Positions 7,769 to 17,020 of a DNA stretch of 21,632 nucleotides are shown here, piece by piece. The notes beneath the pieces are model-generated. The model did no database searches and was not told the DNA's origin. It worked only from the letters and a program-made list of their open reading frames with translations. Numbering within the stretch: position 1 is the first letter of the stretch; the number at the start of each line of letters is the position of its first letter. The stretch is from an uncultured Bacteroidota bacterium. Lineage in GTDB: Bacteria; Bacteroidota; Bacteroidia; NS11-12g; UBA9320. The DNA lies in NCBI GenBank assembly GCA_913056425.1, contig CAJXLR010000006.1, positions 1 through 21,632 of the forward strand, read 5' to 3'. The translations under genes and the position numbers were made by a program.

Positions 7769-10023
7769 TAATTCAAATTAAAACTCACTCTTTCGTTTCC
7801 TATGTGAATTGTATATGTGCCAGACTCCGTTTGCCATGTGTTGTCCAACCCAACAAATGCTATGTCATCTAAATCAATCTCAAATTGATAGGTTTCGGTT
7901 TTACCAACCTCAATCAACCTCTTGTCGAACGCACGAAGTCGTTTTACCGGTGGCGCAATAGATGCAACTTCATCTGTGACATAAACTAAAACAGTCTCTT
8001 TTCCTTTGTAGTCACCTGTATTACTCACGTCAATAGAGATGCCAATTTTGCCTGCTGCTAACTGAGTCGTGTCAACGCTCAAATTTGAGTAAGTAAAGTT
8101 TGTATAGGACAATCCATGACCAAACTCCCATTGAGGGTTGAATGCATTGTACGAGAAATCAGTATGCAATTTATCCGTGTGATTATGATCGTATGGTACC
8201 AATGTATTGGTGTACCTTGGATACGTTAAAGGTAGCTTACCACTTGGATTTACCTTACCATATAAAATGTCTGCAAATGCTTTTGTTCCGTTTTCGGAAG
8301 GTTGATAAGCGAGAACTATTGCGTCACAATATGGCTCCAACTCGCGCACTACTCGGGGACGATTTTCAATAAGAGCCAGAACGATTGGGACATTGAACGA
8401 TTTTAAATATTTAAAGTATTCGATTTGTGTTTCGCTGATATCTAACGAATGGATATCTCCAGGTTTTTCTGTCGACGGCTGTTCACCAAAACAAGCTACG
8501 ATTACATCTGCAGGTTTTGCCAAGTTTTTTATTGCACCTAAGTTATGAAGAGAATCGAAGTCGCAGCCTTGAACGAAAGTGATATTATCGCTTTGAAGCT
8601 TCAGCTCATCTAAAATGGTGTGTTTTGTAGAATCGTCCCATATTTCATCAACACCTTGCCATGTTCTAGACCAAGCGCCATTAACCGCCGTTAGCGAGTT
8701 TGCAGTTGGACCAGTTACTAGAACCTTCAAACTAGGGTTTAAAGGCAGTATACCTGTGTTTTTCAGAAGTGTTATAGATTCCTCTGCTACGGCGTTACTC
8801 ACACGTGAGAAGCTATCCGAAGAAACAAGACTATAATCGGAACTGAATGTTGTTGGGTTTTCAAATAGTCCGAGTCGTTTCTTCATGAGAAGAATTCTGT
8901 AAACGGCTTCATCAATACGATCCATGCTCACTTCGCCCTCATTAACTAATTCGACTAGAAGATCCGAAAACCGATAATCATTGGGTACCATGCTCATATC
9001 AATCCCGGCATTGATTGCAATCTTGACAGCTTCTTTCAAGTCTTTAGCAACCTTGTGAGGATATTCAAGTTTCATTATGTCTTCCCAGTCGGTAACCGCT
9101 ACACCATCGAATCCTAACTCGCGGCGAAGGAGGTCGGTAAGAATGGCTTTGTCGGCGTGCACCGGTATGCCATTAATGTCTCCTGAATTAATCATTACGC
9201 TCAGAGCTCCTGCTTCAATAGCATCTTTGAAACTCGGGAGAAAACACTCCCTAAGTTGACGTTCAGGTATATAACATGTTGTTCGATCTTTACCGGTAAA
9301 TGGGATACTATAACCCAGAAAATGCTTCATGCAGGCGGATATAGCGTGTGGACTGCTTGGATCTTCTCCTTGATAGCCTTCTACCGCAGCTACTCCCATT
9401 GTGCGTGTAACATACACATCTTCCCCGTAGGTTTCAAAAACACGGCTCCAGAGTGGCTGACGCGCCACATCTAAAACCGGAGAGAAATTCCATGGGATTC
9501 CACTTGCACGGGTCTCGTAAGCTGTGATTTGTGCACCCTGTCGAACTAATTCCGGATTGAAGGTCGCAGCTTGTGCCAATGGTTGTGGGAACAGTGTACC
9601 GCCCAACAAATAGTTAGCGCCATGGATTGCATCTATACCATAAAGCACGGGGATTTTTAATCTTGAATCTTCTGTTGCAACTTTTTGTATTTGTACGGTT
9701 ATTTCTCGCCAATGCTCTAAGTCATATGCGTGACCGCCCACATTTAAGACCGATCCAACACCATACTCTACAAGTGCTTTTTTGAGCTTTTGAGGGTCTA
9801 ATTCATGAGGTTCTTTTAGATTGTATACTTCTCCAACGCTAAGAACATCGATGTTTAGTTGGGTCATTTGGCCAACTTTCTCCTGAACCGTCATCTGATT
9901 GATTAGGTCCATAAGTTCAGAATCTTTTTCTGAAACTGGATTTTCGGAATTACATGAGAAGAGGAATGGGAGTATCAATATGAACCCCCATAGCGTATGT
10001 CTATTCTGATGTTTTAGAATCAT
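7768..10023 (-). CDS. GH3 beta-glucosidase, lipoprotein
   Basis: A full-length GH3 enzyme expected to release glucose from the non-reducing ends of beta-glucan oligosaccharides in the periplasm or at the outer membrane. From the ATG at 10023 the signal MILKHQNRHTLWGFILILPF ends in the lipobox LFSC (cysteine 24). An in-frame ATG at 10047 would add eight residues. The (beta/alpha)8 domain carries LYGIDAIHGANY, the CMKHFLGYS Lys-His motif (about 223-224) and the nucleophile Asp in GVAVTDWED (about 312). The alpha/beta sandwich domain carries CFGEQPSTEKPGD, the likely acid/base region. A fibronectin-III-like C-terminal domain ends the protein (from NFTYSNLSVDTTQL to about the end). At about 751 residues its length is normal. 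It overlaps the upstream lipoprotein gene by 23 bases, in keeping with one transcript. Confidence 0.93.
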   Translation of the reverse strand: MILKHQNRHTLWGFILILPFLFSCNSENPVSEKDSELMDLINQMTVQEKVGQMTQLNIDVLSVGEVYNLKEPHELDPQKLKKALVEYGVGSVLNVGGHAYDLEHWREITVQIQKVATEDSRLKIPVLYGIDAIHGANYLLGGTLFPQPLAQAATFNPELVRQGAQITAYETRASGIPWNFSPVLDVARQPLWSRVFETYGEDVYVTRTMGVAAVEGYQGEDPSSPHAISACMKHFLGYSIPFTGKDRTTCYIPERQLRECFLPSFKDAIEAGALSVMINSGDINGIPVHADKAILTDLLRRELGFDGVAVTDWEDIMKLEYPHKVAKDLKEAVKIAINAGIDMSMVPNDYRFSDLLVELVNEGEVSMDRIDEAVYRILLMKKRLGLFENPTTFSSDYSLVSSDSFSRVSNAVAEESITLLKNTGILPLNPSLKVLVTGPTANSLTAVNGAWSRTWQGVDEIWDDSTKHTILDELKLQSDNITFVQGCDFDSLHNLGAIKNLAKPADVIVACFGEQPSTEKPGDIHSLDISETQIEYFKYLKSFNVPIVLALIENRPRVVRELEPYCDAIVLAYQPSENGTKAFADILYGKVNPSGKLPLTYPRYTNTLVPYDHNHTDKLHTDFSYNAFNPQWEFGHGLSYTNFTYSNLSVDTTQLAAGKIGISIDVSNTGDYKGKETVLVYVTDEVASIAPPVKRLRAFDKRLIEVGKTETYQFEIDLDDIAFVGLDNTWQTESGTYTIHIGNERVSFNLN

Positions 10024-10669
10024 GTTTACGAACGATTTGAATATCATCGAAATAAGCTTCTCCGCTTGCTTCGAATTGAATGATAAACTGCTTTACGTTG
10101 GAATAGTCGGCATTGAACTCATTCCATGAAAAGTCACTTAAGGGTAGTTGAACAGTGGTCCAACCTGCTTCGGTCACTTTACCGAAGTATTTCTTGTGAA
10201 ATCCTATCCAAGCTTGGTTGCCGGAGTAGTCTTCTAACGATGCCGCTAGTGGAAGCGAAGCTAAAGGTCCGTCGGCCCCTTTAACCATTATTTGAATAAC
10301 AGCTGAGTCGAGTATTGACGTAAGATCTTTGCCAGTCCAGCTATCCCAACCGATACCCATACCAACCCAATCACAACCGCCTGCGCGCTTATCCCACTTT
10401 AAATGCAGGCCTTTCTCACCACTGTGTACAACGTCATCACTGTTGGTTACCATTAAACACTTTGCATTTTCTGTAAACCATACCTCTGAGCTAATACCTT
10501 CAGGTAAAACGGATAAGCCATAAAACCTCCCGATGTGCTCAGGTTCCGGTGTGTCGCTCTTTTCATCCCAGAGGCTTGTTGTCTTAATAGAGACACAAGA
10601 TGTGTAAACCAGTGCAATGAACAACAGGGTCGACCAACGATATCTATTTTGAATTATCGAAGTGATCAT
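10001..10669 (-). CDS. Small carbohydrate-binding-type lipoprotein (CIA30/CBM11-like fold)
   Basis: A 222-residue protein with a lipoprotein signal ending VYTSC (cysteine 25). The mature part looks like a single galactose-binding-like beta-sandwich: HSGEKGLHLKWDKR, WVGMGIGWDSWTGKDLT, IQIMVKGADG, GWTTVQLPLSDFSWNEF, and a last strand EASGEAYFDDIQIVRK. The FDDI(Q/R) ending and the W-T-x-V-x-L-P-L-x-D-F strand are typical of CIA30 and CBM11-like domains, which bind glycan chains. No catalytic residues are apparent. Encoded between another binding-type lipoprotein and GH3, it is a plausible surface glycan-binding or oligosaccharide-capturing protein, which is inference. The gene begins three bases after the preceding stop and overlaps GH3 at its 3' end. 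Confidence 0.7.
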   Translation of the reverse strand: MITSIIQNRYRWSTLLFIALVYTSCVSIKTTSLWDEKSDTPEPEHIGRFYGLSVLPEGISSEVWFTENAKCLMVTNSDDVVHSGEKGLHLKWDKRAGGCDWVGMGIGWDSWTGKDLTSILDSAVIQIMVKGADGPLASLPLAASLEDYSGNQAWIGFHKKYFGKVTEAGWTTVQLPLSDFSWNEFNADYSNVKQFIIQFEASGEAYFDDIQIVRKHDSKTSE

Positions 10670-10672
10670 GAC

Positions 10673-11671
10673 TTACAGTTTCAATGGTTCACCTTTTGTG
10701 AAAGCTACGTAATCAACAAATACCTGGCTATAGCCTGATGATGGGTTTGCCAAGAACAAACACGAGATTGTATGAATTTTGTCTGGGTTGTGTTGCTTAT
10801 TCCCATTCGGCTCTGCTGGAGTACCGTTAACCAAATTAACTAAATCACTGTATTTGATTGACCATACGCGCCATCCCGGATCAAGGTCTCTAATTTCTAC
10901 GGCATAAAGGTCTTCACTTGCTTCTGTGAAGGTTCCATCACCATTTTCATCTTCCTTGAATTGGAATAAGATGATACCGTTGTTATAATCAACAGGTCGG
11001 TTTACAACGAGGTTAAAGTATAGATTTTCTGGGTTCTGCCCCAACCCAAATCCGTCTGGGCCGTAGGAATCAGCCTCGAAATCAATCAAACCGATTAACC
11101 AGTCCCAATTAACCTCTCCTCCCATGTCGAAGTAGGCACTTCCTTGAGGAATTATTCCGGTATCGCGAGTCACGAACGACATGTTTGCTCCAGACTGAAC
11201 AAACATATTCCACTCGGGGTCCACACCGTTGTCAAAGTCCGCTACTACCGTTCCATCTGGTTGACGAGTTCCAGTAATTTCAACATTTAACGACGACCTG
11301 CTGCTATCTGCTGCGATAAAAAGCTCAGCAGTACATTGGCCATTCGAGAAAGAAGGAAATACAGTTGTTGTGCCATCCCACACTCCAGTGGTAGCGTCTA
11401 TTTCTCGTGAACGTCCGCTCAGGACCTTTTCGGAACCGGAAGGGTGACTAATACGAATTTCCCATTCGGTTGGACGATTGAATCGGGCAGTAAAAACAAC
11501 GTTTTCCCCTTTCGAAAAGTCGACCGTCGACGTACTTGCGGCAAAATCTTCTAATACGTTAAAGTCTCCATAAATGTCTGAAAGTTTAGGGCCTTCAGTT
11601 TCGGTATTTCGCTCGCACGACATCATGAATATGGTGCTAACAAAAAGTAGGAATAATGCTCTTGTCTTCAT
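10673..11671 (-). CDS. Surface glycan-binding-type lipoprotein
   Basis: A 332-residue lipoprotein (MKTRALFLLFVSTIFMMSC, cysteine 19, then acidic ERNTETEG, compatible with surface export). The N-terminal third (to about residue 135) looks like an Ig-like sandwich (VVFTARFNRPTEWEIRISHPSG, TTVFPSFSNGQCTAELFI). The rest is a larger beta-sandwich from VVADFDNG to the end, with a terminal strand SQVFVDYVAFTKGEP that resembles the last strand of CBM-type jelly rolls and echoes the FDDI strand of the next gene's product. This two-domain layout matches surface glycan-binding proteins (SGBPs) of polysaccharide utilisation loci. Glycan specificity is not visible. The ATG at 11671 is preferred over an upstream frame extension to 11701 because it starts the signal and lies one base after the previous stop. 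Confidence 0.75.
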   Translation of the reverse strand: MKTRALFLLFVSTIFMMSCERNTETEGPKLSDIYGDFNVLEDFAASTSTVDFSKGENVVFTARFNRPTEWEIRISHPSGSEKVLSGRSREIDATTGVWDGTTTVFPSFSNGQCTAELFIAADSSRSSLNVEITGTRQPDGTVVADFDNGVDPEWNMFVQSGANMSFVTRDTGIIPQGSAYFDMGGEVNWDWLIGLIDFEADSYGPDGFGLGQNPENLYFNLVVNRPVDYNNGIILFQFKEDENGDGTFTEASEDLYAVEIRDLDPGWRVWSIKYSDLVNLVNGTPAEPNGNKQHNPDKIHTISCLFLANPSSGYSQVFVDYVAFTKGEPLKL

Positions 11672-11672
11672 C

Positions 11673-13400
11673 TTAAAAAATTGATTTGTAAACCACGGCA
11701 AACTGATTCATGTCGAAATCTTGATTGGTAGTTTTGTTATCACTCCACGCAAGCTGTTGCCATATTGCGCTCAAACTGTTCTTTTCATTCACTTTATATT
11801 GGAAAGCAAGAAGTACCAATTGTTCTTTCAAATTGGTCACCAATGGGGTATAGTCAAAAACCTCAGAATAATTATCTCTCACATTATATAGCTCGTTTCC
11901 GCTTGCATTTATACTCCGCAGGTTTACCATTAAATTCACGTCGCGAGCCACACCCACTTTTAAACCCAAGTCCAAAATACCTGTGGTCAAGTCGATGTTA
12001 CCTTCCGAAACTTCAGTAGTTCTTGTGGTGCTCGCATTTTGATAACCGATACTCACCTCAAGTGGTTTGTTGAATTTAGGCAGGACTGTGTCAAGATTTA
12101 CGAGCACACCCGCATCAAGTCGTCTAAATTGTCGTAAGTCTTCTGTTCCCTGACCAACAACCTCACTCAATGCATCAAGGTTAAGTGAGTACTCAATGAG
12201 CTGTTTCGCGGCGGTTCCTTCCACACCAACGGTCCAACCTTTTCGATTTGGAGTGGCCTTCCCGTAAGGACTGATATTGTCGTATCTCGGATTGTAATCA
12301 TCCAGTTGTGGTGTCAAGTCAATTTGGAAGAGTGAGACGTCTTGCAGTAAATCCATCTGGGTAATTGGTCGGGCAATTTGAGCACTCTGATATCGACCAA
12401 AAAGTTGGTTAATTCCTTGGTAGTTGATACGCTTACTTTGAGCACCAACACTGCGGAATTGTGGCCCTACATTTCGATAATCGAAATGACTACGAATTTT
12501 ACTTTTAGGGTGATATAGTTGGATTTTACCATCGACAAAAAAGTCTGACATCTCTGATGCGTTCGGGTCGTTAATGATATACATTCGACTTACACCGGAC
12601 TCCCAGTTTATTCCTACGTGAATTGTTCGAGTGGTATCTAAAAAGCCCATGCTTCCAGTTACGACAGGGTTATGGAAACGAACATTCGACTGCGATGTAC
12701 CGTTCAAGTCCATCAGGTCTATATAGTTTGCCCCAACCCAAATACCTTTTTTTGATTTCAACGCACTGCTACCTCCTAAGAAAACGCGGTCGTTTGCTGC
12801 ACCAAAATTGGCAGCTACCCGACTTGAAAACAGATCAAACGTGAGTTCATCCAGGATTTTTGAATCAAATTGAAATCCAAAATCAACCGCAGCACCTTGT
12901 TGCCGCCACGTGTTGTCGTTGTTGAAGAACAAATCATACCGGGTAATGTCTCGATAGATGTTCAATGCCTCCACTTGGTGCCCAGACAACTCCTCATCGT
13001 TACTGAAGAAGGTGTATTCTGTGAGTTTGTAGTTAATGTCACCGAGTTGATATCGAATTCCATTTTTGATCAGACCTTTTACGTACAATTGGCGTAAATC
13101 GAAGGTTACACCTCCGCCCCAGAATCCGCCGAAATCATTTCGAATACGAATCATTCCGTGTAAAAACGTTTGGTCGTTTGGTTTTGCATTAACTGCAAGA
13201 TCAACCAAAGCATGACCGCTAACTACTTGACGTGGAGTAACCGTATCATTAGCGGTTTGAATGCTATTCTGTTGGAATATACTACGGGCAGCACCAGAAG
13301 CCCATACCTTTCGGTCCTGAGCACTTGCGGTTATTGATAGCAAGCACAAACTCGCTGCAACAACCTGTTTCTTAATCTTTATTAATGTTCTTCTTTGCAT
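11673..13400 (-). CDS. Outer-membrane beta-barrel protein (porin-like), second of a pair
   Basis: A 575-residue protein with a signal peptide (MQRRTLIKIKKQVVAASLCL...ASAQ). It consists of alternating amphipathic strands such as GVTFDLRQLYVKGLI, GIRYQLGDINYKLTEYTFF, GIWVGANYIDLMDLNG and EQLVLLAFQYKVNEKNSLSAIW, and ends in a C-terminal phenylalanine (VYKSIF), the usual outer-membrane insertion signature. No plug domain, TonB box or SusC-type N-terminal extension is seen, so it is not a TonB-dependent transporter. I do not recognise a specific family. In context it may be a passive or specific pore for oligosaccharides, or a partner of the preceding barrel. Its ATG overlaps the stop of that gene by one base (TAATG). 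Confidence 0.75.
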   Translation of the reverse strand: MQRRTLIKIKKQVVAASLCLLSITASAQDRKVWASGAARSIFQQNSIQTANDTVTPRQVVSGHALVDLAVNAKPNDQTFLHGMIRIRNDFGGFWGGGVTFDLRQLYVKGLIKNGIRYQLGDINYKLTEYTFFSNDEELSGHQVEALNIYRDITRYDLFFNNDNTWRQQGAAVDFGFQFDSKILDELTFDLFSSRVAANFGAANDRVFLGGSSALKSKKGIWVGANYIDLMDLNGTSQSNVRFHNPVVTGSMGFLDTTRTIHVGINWESGVSRMYIINDPNASEMSDFFVDGKIQLYHPKSKIRSHFDYRNVGPQFRSVGAQSKRINYQGINQLFGRYQSAQIARPITQMDLLQDVSLFQIDLTPQLDDYNPRYDNISPYGKATPNRKGWTVGVEGTAAKQLIEYSLNLDALSEVVGQGTEDLRQFRRLDAGVLVNLDTVLPKFNKPLEVSIGYQNASTTRTTEVSEGNIDLTTGILDLGLKVGVARDVNLMVNLRSINASGNELYNVRDNYSEVFDYTPLVTNLKEQLVLLAFQYKVNEKNSLSAIWQQLAWSDNKTTNQDFDMNQFAVVYKSIF

Positions 13401-15361
13401 TAGAAGCTAAACTTAAGTTCAACAATGGTCTCAGTTCCTTCGAACTGATCTTGAATAAAACTATGGTCCTTGTAGGCAAACCATCTATGTCGCACATACA
13501 GTGCGGTATTTCGCGCGATATCGTGATCTATCCCGATTCCGATTCCCCAACCTTCTTGGTTTCGGGGTCTTCTGGAATCTACGTCTGTTTCTGTTCGGTA
13601 ATTGCCTAAAATCCGTTCATAACCCAGGTAGCCGGTGAAGAATGTTTTCTTACCTGCCTCGAAATAGGTCTCGAGCTCTGTGCTATAGTGTCTCAGGTAT
13701 GCTTTTTCGTTAAACACGGTGATCAGTGAGTAGTAATCTTGTACCGATGAGTATCGGTTTAGCATGAATAAGTAAAGCTTTCTACCGCGTAGACGAGTTC
13801 TGTATTTGGCTTGTATTTCCATGGTGTTGAATTTCTTCGCAACCATTGTGTCTTTTACCTCCATACGTTCGTATGCATCCCTAAAAATGACATTGTATCG
13901 ATTGTAGGGTCCTACATTCTGAGGGAAATTCCATCGCCACATCCGTGATCGTGTAAGCTGATTAACCGGATGATTAAAACTGATGTGGTTACTCAAACCT
14001 TCAAGCTCTGAGGAGATTCCGTTCGCAACCGACAGTTTCAAATCTTTAATTTTCAACTCGGTATTGATATTTAAACCTTGTCGGTTGTTCGTGAACTGCC
14101 CAATAGCGGTAAGCGAGCTCGCAAATGGAGCCAGTAAAGCGGTACTCCCAACACTCCCAGCAGGGATCGTATTATTCTGCTCCTCAATGATTGATGAATT
14201 CCAATAAATCGCGTTGTTATTTATTACATCCGGACTTACTCGAAAAAAGTGAATCTCTGTTGGCCATTTAACTAGTTCGTCAGTCAAGTTCAATTTAAAG
14301 CTTAGTGCTTCACCCCACGGAAGATCGTGTGAAGGACTGTAATACCGTCCCATACCAACCTCTCCGCTTAAGTCAATACCACGAGCAATTTTTGTCTTGA
14401 ATTCAGTGGTAACAACGTTGAAACCAATTGCTGCTTCGGTAAGTGAATCGGTAAACGTTTGAGAGTTAAAGTTATTCAGGGCGATATGACCCGCACCAAT
14501 TGCTTTGTGCAGTCGGCCTCCATACGAAAGATTTGGAATGGTTAGAAATCCACCATTCAGTTCTGTCTTACCATAGAGTGCAGTTAGGTTAATACCTTTC
14601 CATATGTCGTTCGCTTCGACAATGGTACCCACAAAAGCACGCTCACCCCAGCGGGTGTCTTGGTTGATGTTTCCTTGTGAGTAGAAGTTTTCATAACGAT
14701 CTACGACTCTGCTTCCAATAGGGTCCCACGGATTTCTTTCAAAAAGTGTAAAGCGATTGTACCCAGTAAATGCAGCTAAGGTTAGATCCGATAAAGAGAC
14801 CCAATGAATTCCGCCGGTCTTCACCCCGATACTTCCCCTATCGGTTTTGTAATCTGCGTACATGTTTACGCCTAATAATAGACCCAAGTTCCCACCTAAT
14901 CGAGTGCCACTGAGCGGATCAAAAATGGAGGGACGGTTGTTTATCGCAACTTGACCTAATCCATAACTTGGCTGGATAGTTCCTTCAAGAAATTGGAAAA
15001 CATAGAGATCAAATCCCCACGAAGTTTTGGTTGTTGGTCTTCCGGAAAAGTTTAAGGTCACATTTGGAAGTTGACTGTCGTCTCCAATGAAAAGATTCCT
15101 CTTGGTTACGGTAGTACCGGAGTTTTGGTCTAAAATATATGGTAACAGATGATTAGTATATGTACTGAAGAACCGGTAAAAACCACCGACCTTGAATCGA
15201 TATAAGGCCGATTCTGGTTTCTTGGGGAATACTCCAACCGGTTGATCAACGCGTATCGTGGTTGAGTCAGCAATTTGAGCTACCCCGACCAATGGTGCGA
15301 CAATCATGCAAAACAAGATTGGCAGTACGCGCATGGCTTGATGTGAGTGTATTCTTTTCAT
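13400..15361 (-). CDS. Outer-membrane beta-barrel protein (porin-like), first of a pair
   Basis: About 653 residues from the ATG at 15361, which starts a clear signal peptide (MKRIHSHQAMRVLPILFCMI...GVAQ) two bases after the symporter stop. An in-frame ATG at 15397 would overlap the symporter by 34 bases. The mature protein is almost entirely beta-barrel: LYRFKVGGFYRFFSTYTNH, NVTLNFSGRPTTKTSWGFD, LYLFMLNRYSSVQDYYS, and a C-terminal strand ETIVELKFSF ending in Phe. It resembles large outer-membrane porin-like proteins of Bacteroidota rather than SusC, since no carboxypeptidase-like or plug domain is present. It neighbours a symporter and a second barrel in one operon, so a role in passing oligosaccharides across the outer membrane is the best inference. 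A structural or adhesion role is not excluded. Confidence 0.75.
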   Translation of the reverse strand: MKRIHSHQAMRVLPILFCMIVAPLVGVAQIADSTTIRVDQPVGVFPKKPESALYRFKVGGFYRFFSTYTNHLLPYILDQNSGTTVTKRNLFIGDDSQLPNVTLNFSGRPTTKTSWGFDLYVFQFLEGTIQPSYGLGQVAINNRPSIFDPLSGTRLGGNLGLLLGVNMYADYKTDRGSIGVKTGGIHWVSLSDLTLAAFTGYNRFTLFERNPWDPIGSRVVDRYENFYSQGNINQDTRWGERAFVGTIVEANDIWKGINLTALYGKTELNGGFLTIPNLSYGGRLHKAIGAGHIALNNFNSQTFTDSLTEAAIGFNVVTTEFKTKIARGIDLSGEVGMGRYYSPSHDLPWGEALSFKLNLTDELVKWPTEIHFFRVSPDVINNNAIYWNSSIIEEQNNTIPAGSVGSTALLAPFASSLTAIGQFTNNRQGLNINTELKIKDLKLSVANGISSELEGLSNHISFNHPVNQLTRSRMWRWNFPQNVGPYNRYNVIFRDAYERMEVKDTMVAKKFNTMEIQAKYRTRLRGRKLYLFMLNRYSSVQDYYSLITVFNEKAYLRHYSTELETYFEAGKKTFFTGYLGYERILGNYRTETDVDSRRPRNQEGWGIGIGIDHDIARNTALYVRHRWFAYKDHSFIQDQFEGTETIVELKFSF

Positions 15362-15363
15362 GA

Positions 15364-17019
15364 TTATCGGAATATTACCCAAAGTGCTACTACGCATATC
15401 ACCAAAATTATTGAGAGGGCCAGGTTTAGCGGCTCAGACGTGCCAACATTAACTTTTTTGGAGTAGGTGATTGACTCGATTTCGCTTAGTGGTTTGGCGT
15501 CTTTTTCTTTCGAAGTTACCAACAAGACAACCGTACAAATCACAAACAGCACTACGGCAAAATGAAGGAAGTTAATCTCCGTGATACTAGCCAAAATGCT
15601 TGGTAGACTGCTTCCTTTAGCTTTTAAACTTTGTTGTACGAGCTCGAGCACAAGACGTGATGTTCCAAGCACCGCACCGGTTAGCAACGAATACTTAGCC
15701 GCTTTGGATGTAATTTTTCTACTGAAGATACCGATAAGGAATACTGCAGCAATAGGCGGAGAGATATACGCTTGAATACTTTGTAGTTTCTGGAATAAAC
15801 CTCCTTCAATTAGTTCCATTAAAGGTATCCAGGCCAACCCTAATCCTACTAGGACAACCGTCGCAATCTGACCCACATAAACCAAGCGTTTTGGCGTCGC
15901 ATCGGGTTTGTACTTTCTGTAAATGTCCATAGTGAACAGAGTAGAACACGAGTTAAATACAGAAGACAATGAACTCATTAACGCTGCCAAGATTCCTGCG
16001 ATAACTAGTCCTTTCATGCCTGCAGGTAGGATGTTTAGCGTAAGCAGTGGAAGAGCTTGATCATATTGAACTTTTCCATTGACCACCGGAAACTCAAATG
16101 ATGCATCTGGTGATTGGGATAGCGCGAAAGCAATAACACCCGGTAGGACGAACAAGAACAATGGAAGGAGCTTTAAGAATCCACCGAAAATTGTTCCTTT
16201 TCTCGCGTGGTCTAAGTTCTTGGCGGATATTACACGTTGTACGATAAATTGATCCGTACACCAATACCATACACCTAAAATTGGAGCTCCAAATAAGATT
16301 CCGGTCCATGGGAAATCCGGATCATCAATTCCGCGCCAGAGGCTCAAATGTTCGGGTGTTGTTACTGATACCAGTGCATCCCATCCTCCAAGTTCTTGGA
16401 GACCAAAGTATGTTAGACCAATTGAACCAGCTAGTAATATTACCATTTGCACCGCATCGGTGAGAACAACTACTTTTAGGCCACCAATTATGGTATATAT
16501 TCCTGTAAACAAGACTATGATTACCGCTCCAACCCAGAAATTTATCCCGAGCAACGCAGTGACAACAATTCCTCCTGCGATAATTGTTACGGAGATTTTA
16601 GTGATTACATAAGCCACAATTGAAACCCAGGACAAGTAGCTTTTTGCCCATTGATCGTAGCGTCGGGCAAGAAAACCGGGCATCGTGAAAACACCACTTC
16701 GCAGATAGAAGGGGACAAAAAACCATCCAAGCAATAGTAAAATTAGGGAAGCAAGTAGTTCAAACTGACCGGCAACGAAATCACCGGAAGCGCCCTGACC
16801 CGCAAGTCCTATCAGGTGCTCAGAACCTATGTTAGAGGCGAATAGTGAAGCTCCAACTACTATCCAAGATAAATCTTTGCCTCCGAGAAAGTAACCCTCG
16901 GTGGCGGAACCTTTGGTCTGCCTTTTTCGCCGTAAGTATACATATAAGGCCACACCAAAGATCAGTACGAAGTACATCACAATGATGCCCAAATCAATGC
17001 TTTGTAGATTTTTGAACAT
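15364..17019 (-). CDS. Sodium/solute symporter (SSS family), SGLT-like sugar importer
   Basis: A 551-residue inner-membrane protein with about 14 hydrophobic helices. Motifs of the SSS family and the vSGLT subgroup are clear: EGYFLGGKDLSW near residue 45, ASNIGSEHLIGLAGQG at about 61-76, GGLKVVVLTDAVQ at about 179-191, and WYWCTDQFIVQRVISAKN at about 251-268. These match the sodium and sugar sites of galactose/glucose symporters. It should import a monosaccharide or small sugar into the cytoplasm driven by sodium, typical of marine bacteria. It is encoded one base after the stop of the GH158-like enzyme, and its product of hydrolysis (probably glucose) is the likely substrate. This is the only inner-membrane transporter in the operon. 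Confidence 0.93.
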   Translation of the reverse strand: MFKNLQSIDLGIIVMYFVLIFGVALYVYLRRKRQTKGSATEGYFLGGKDLSWIVVGASLFASNIGSEHLIGLAGQGASGDFVAGQFELLASLILLLLGWFFVPFYLRSGVFTMPGFLARRYDQWAKSYLSWVSIVAYVITKISVTIIAGGIVVTALLGINFWVGAVIIVLFTGIYTIIGGLKVVVLTDAVQMVILLAGSIGLTYFGLQELGGWDALVSVTTPEHLSLWRGIDDPDFPWTGILFGAPILGVWYWCTDQFIVQRVISAKNLDHARKGTIFGGFLKLLPLFLFVLPGVIAFALSQSPDASFEFPVVNGKVQYDQALPLLTLNILPAGMKGLVIAGILAALMSSLSSVFNSCSTLFTMDIYRKYKPDATPKRLVYVGQIATVVLVGLGLAWIPLMELIEGGLFQKLQSIQAYISPPIAAVFLIGIFSRKITSKAAKYSLLTGAVLGTSRLVLELVQQSLKAKGSSLPSILASITEINFLHFAVVLFVICTVVLLVTSKEKDAKPLSEIESITYSKKVNVGTSEPLNLALSIILVICVVALWVIFR

Positions 17020-17020
17020 A

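Noticed and set aside
11673..15361. The two barrels as a SusC or other TonB-dependent transporter
   Set aside because: No plug domain, TonB box or carboxypeptidase-like N-terminal extension is visible and both are shorter than SusC.
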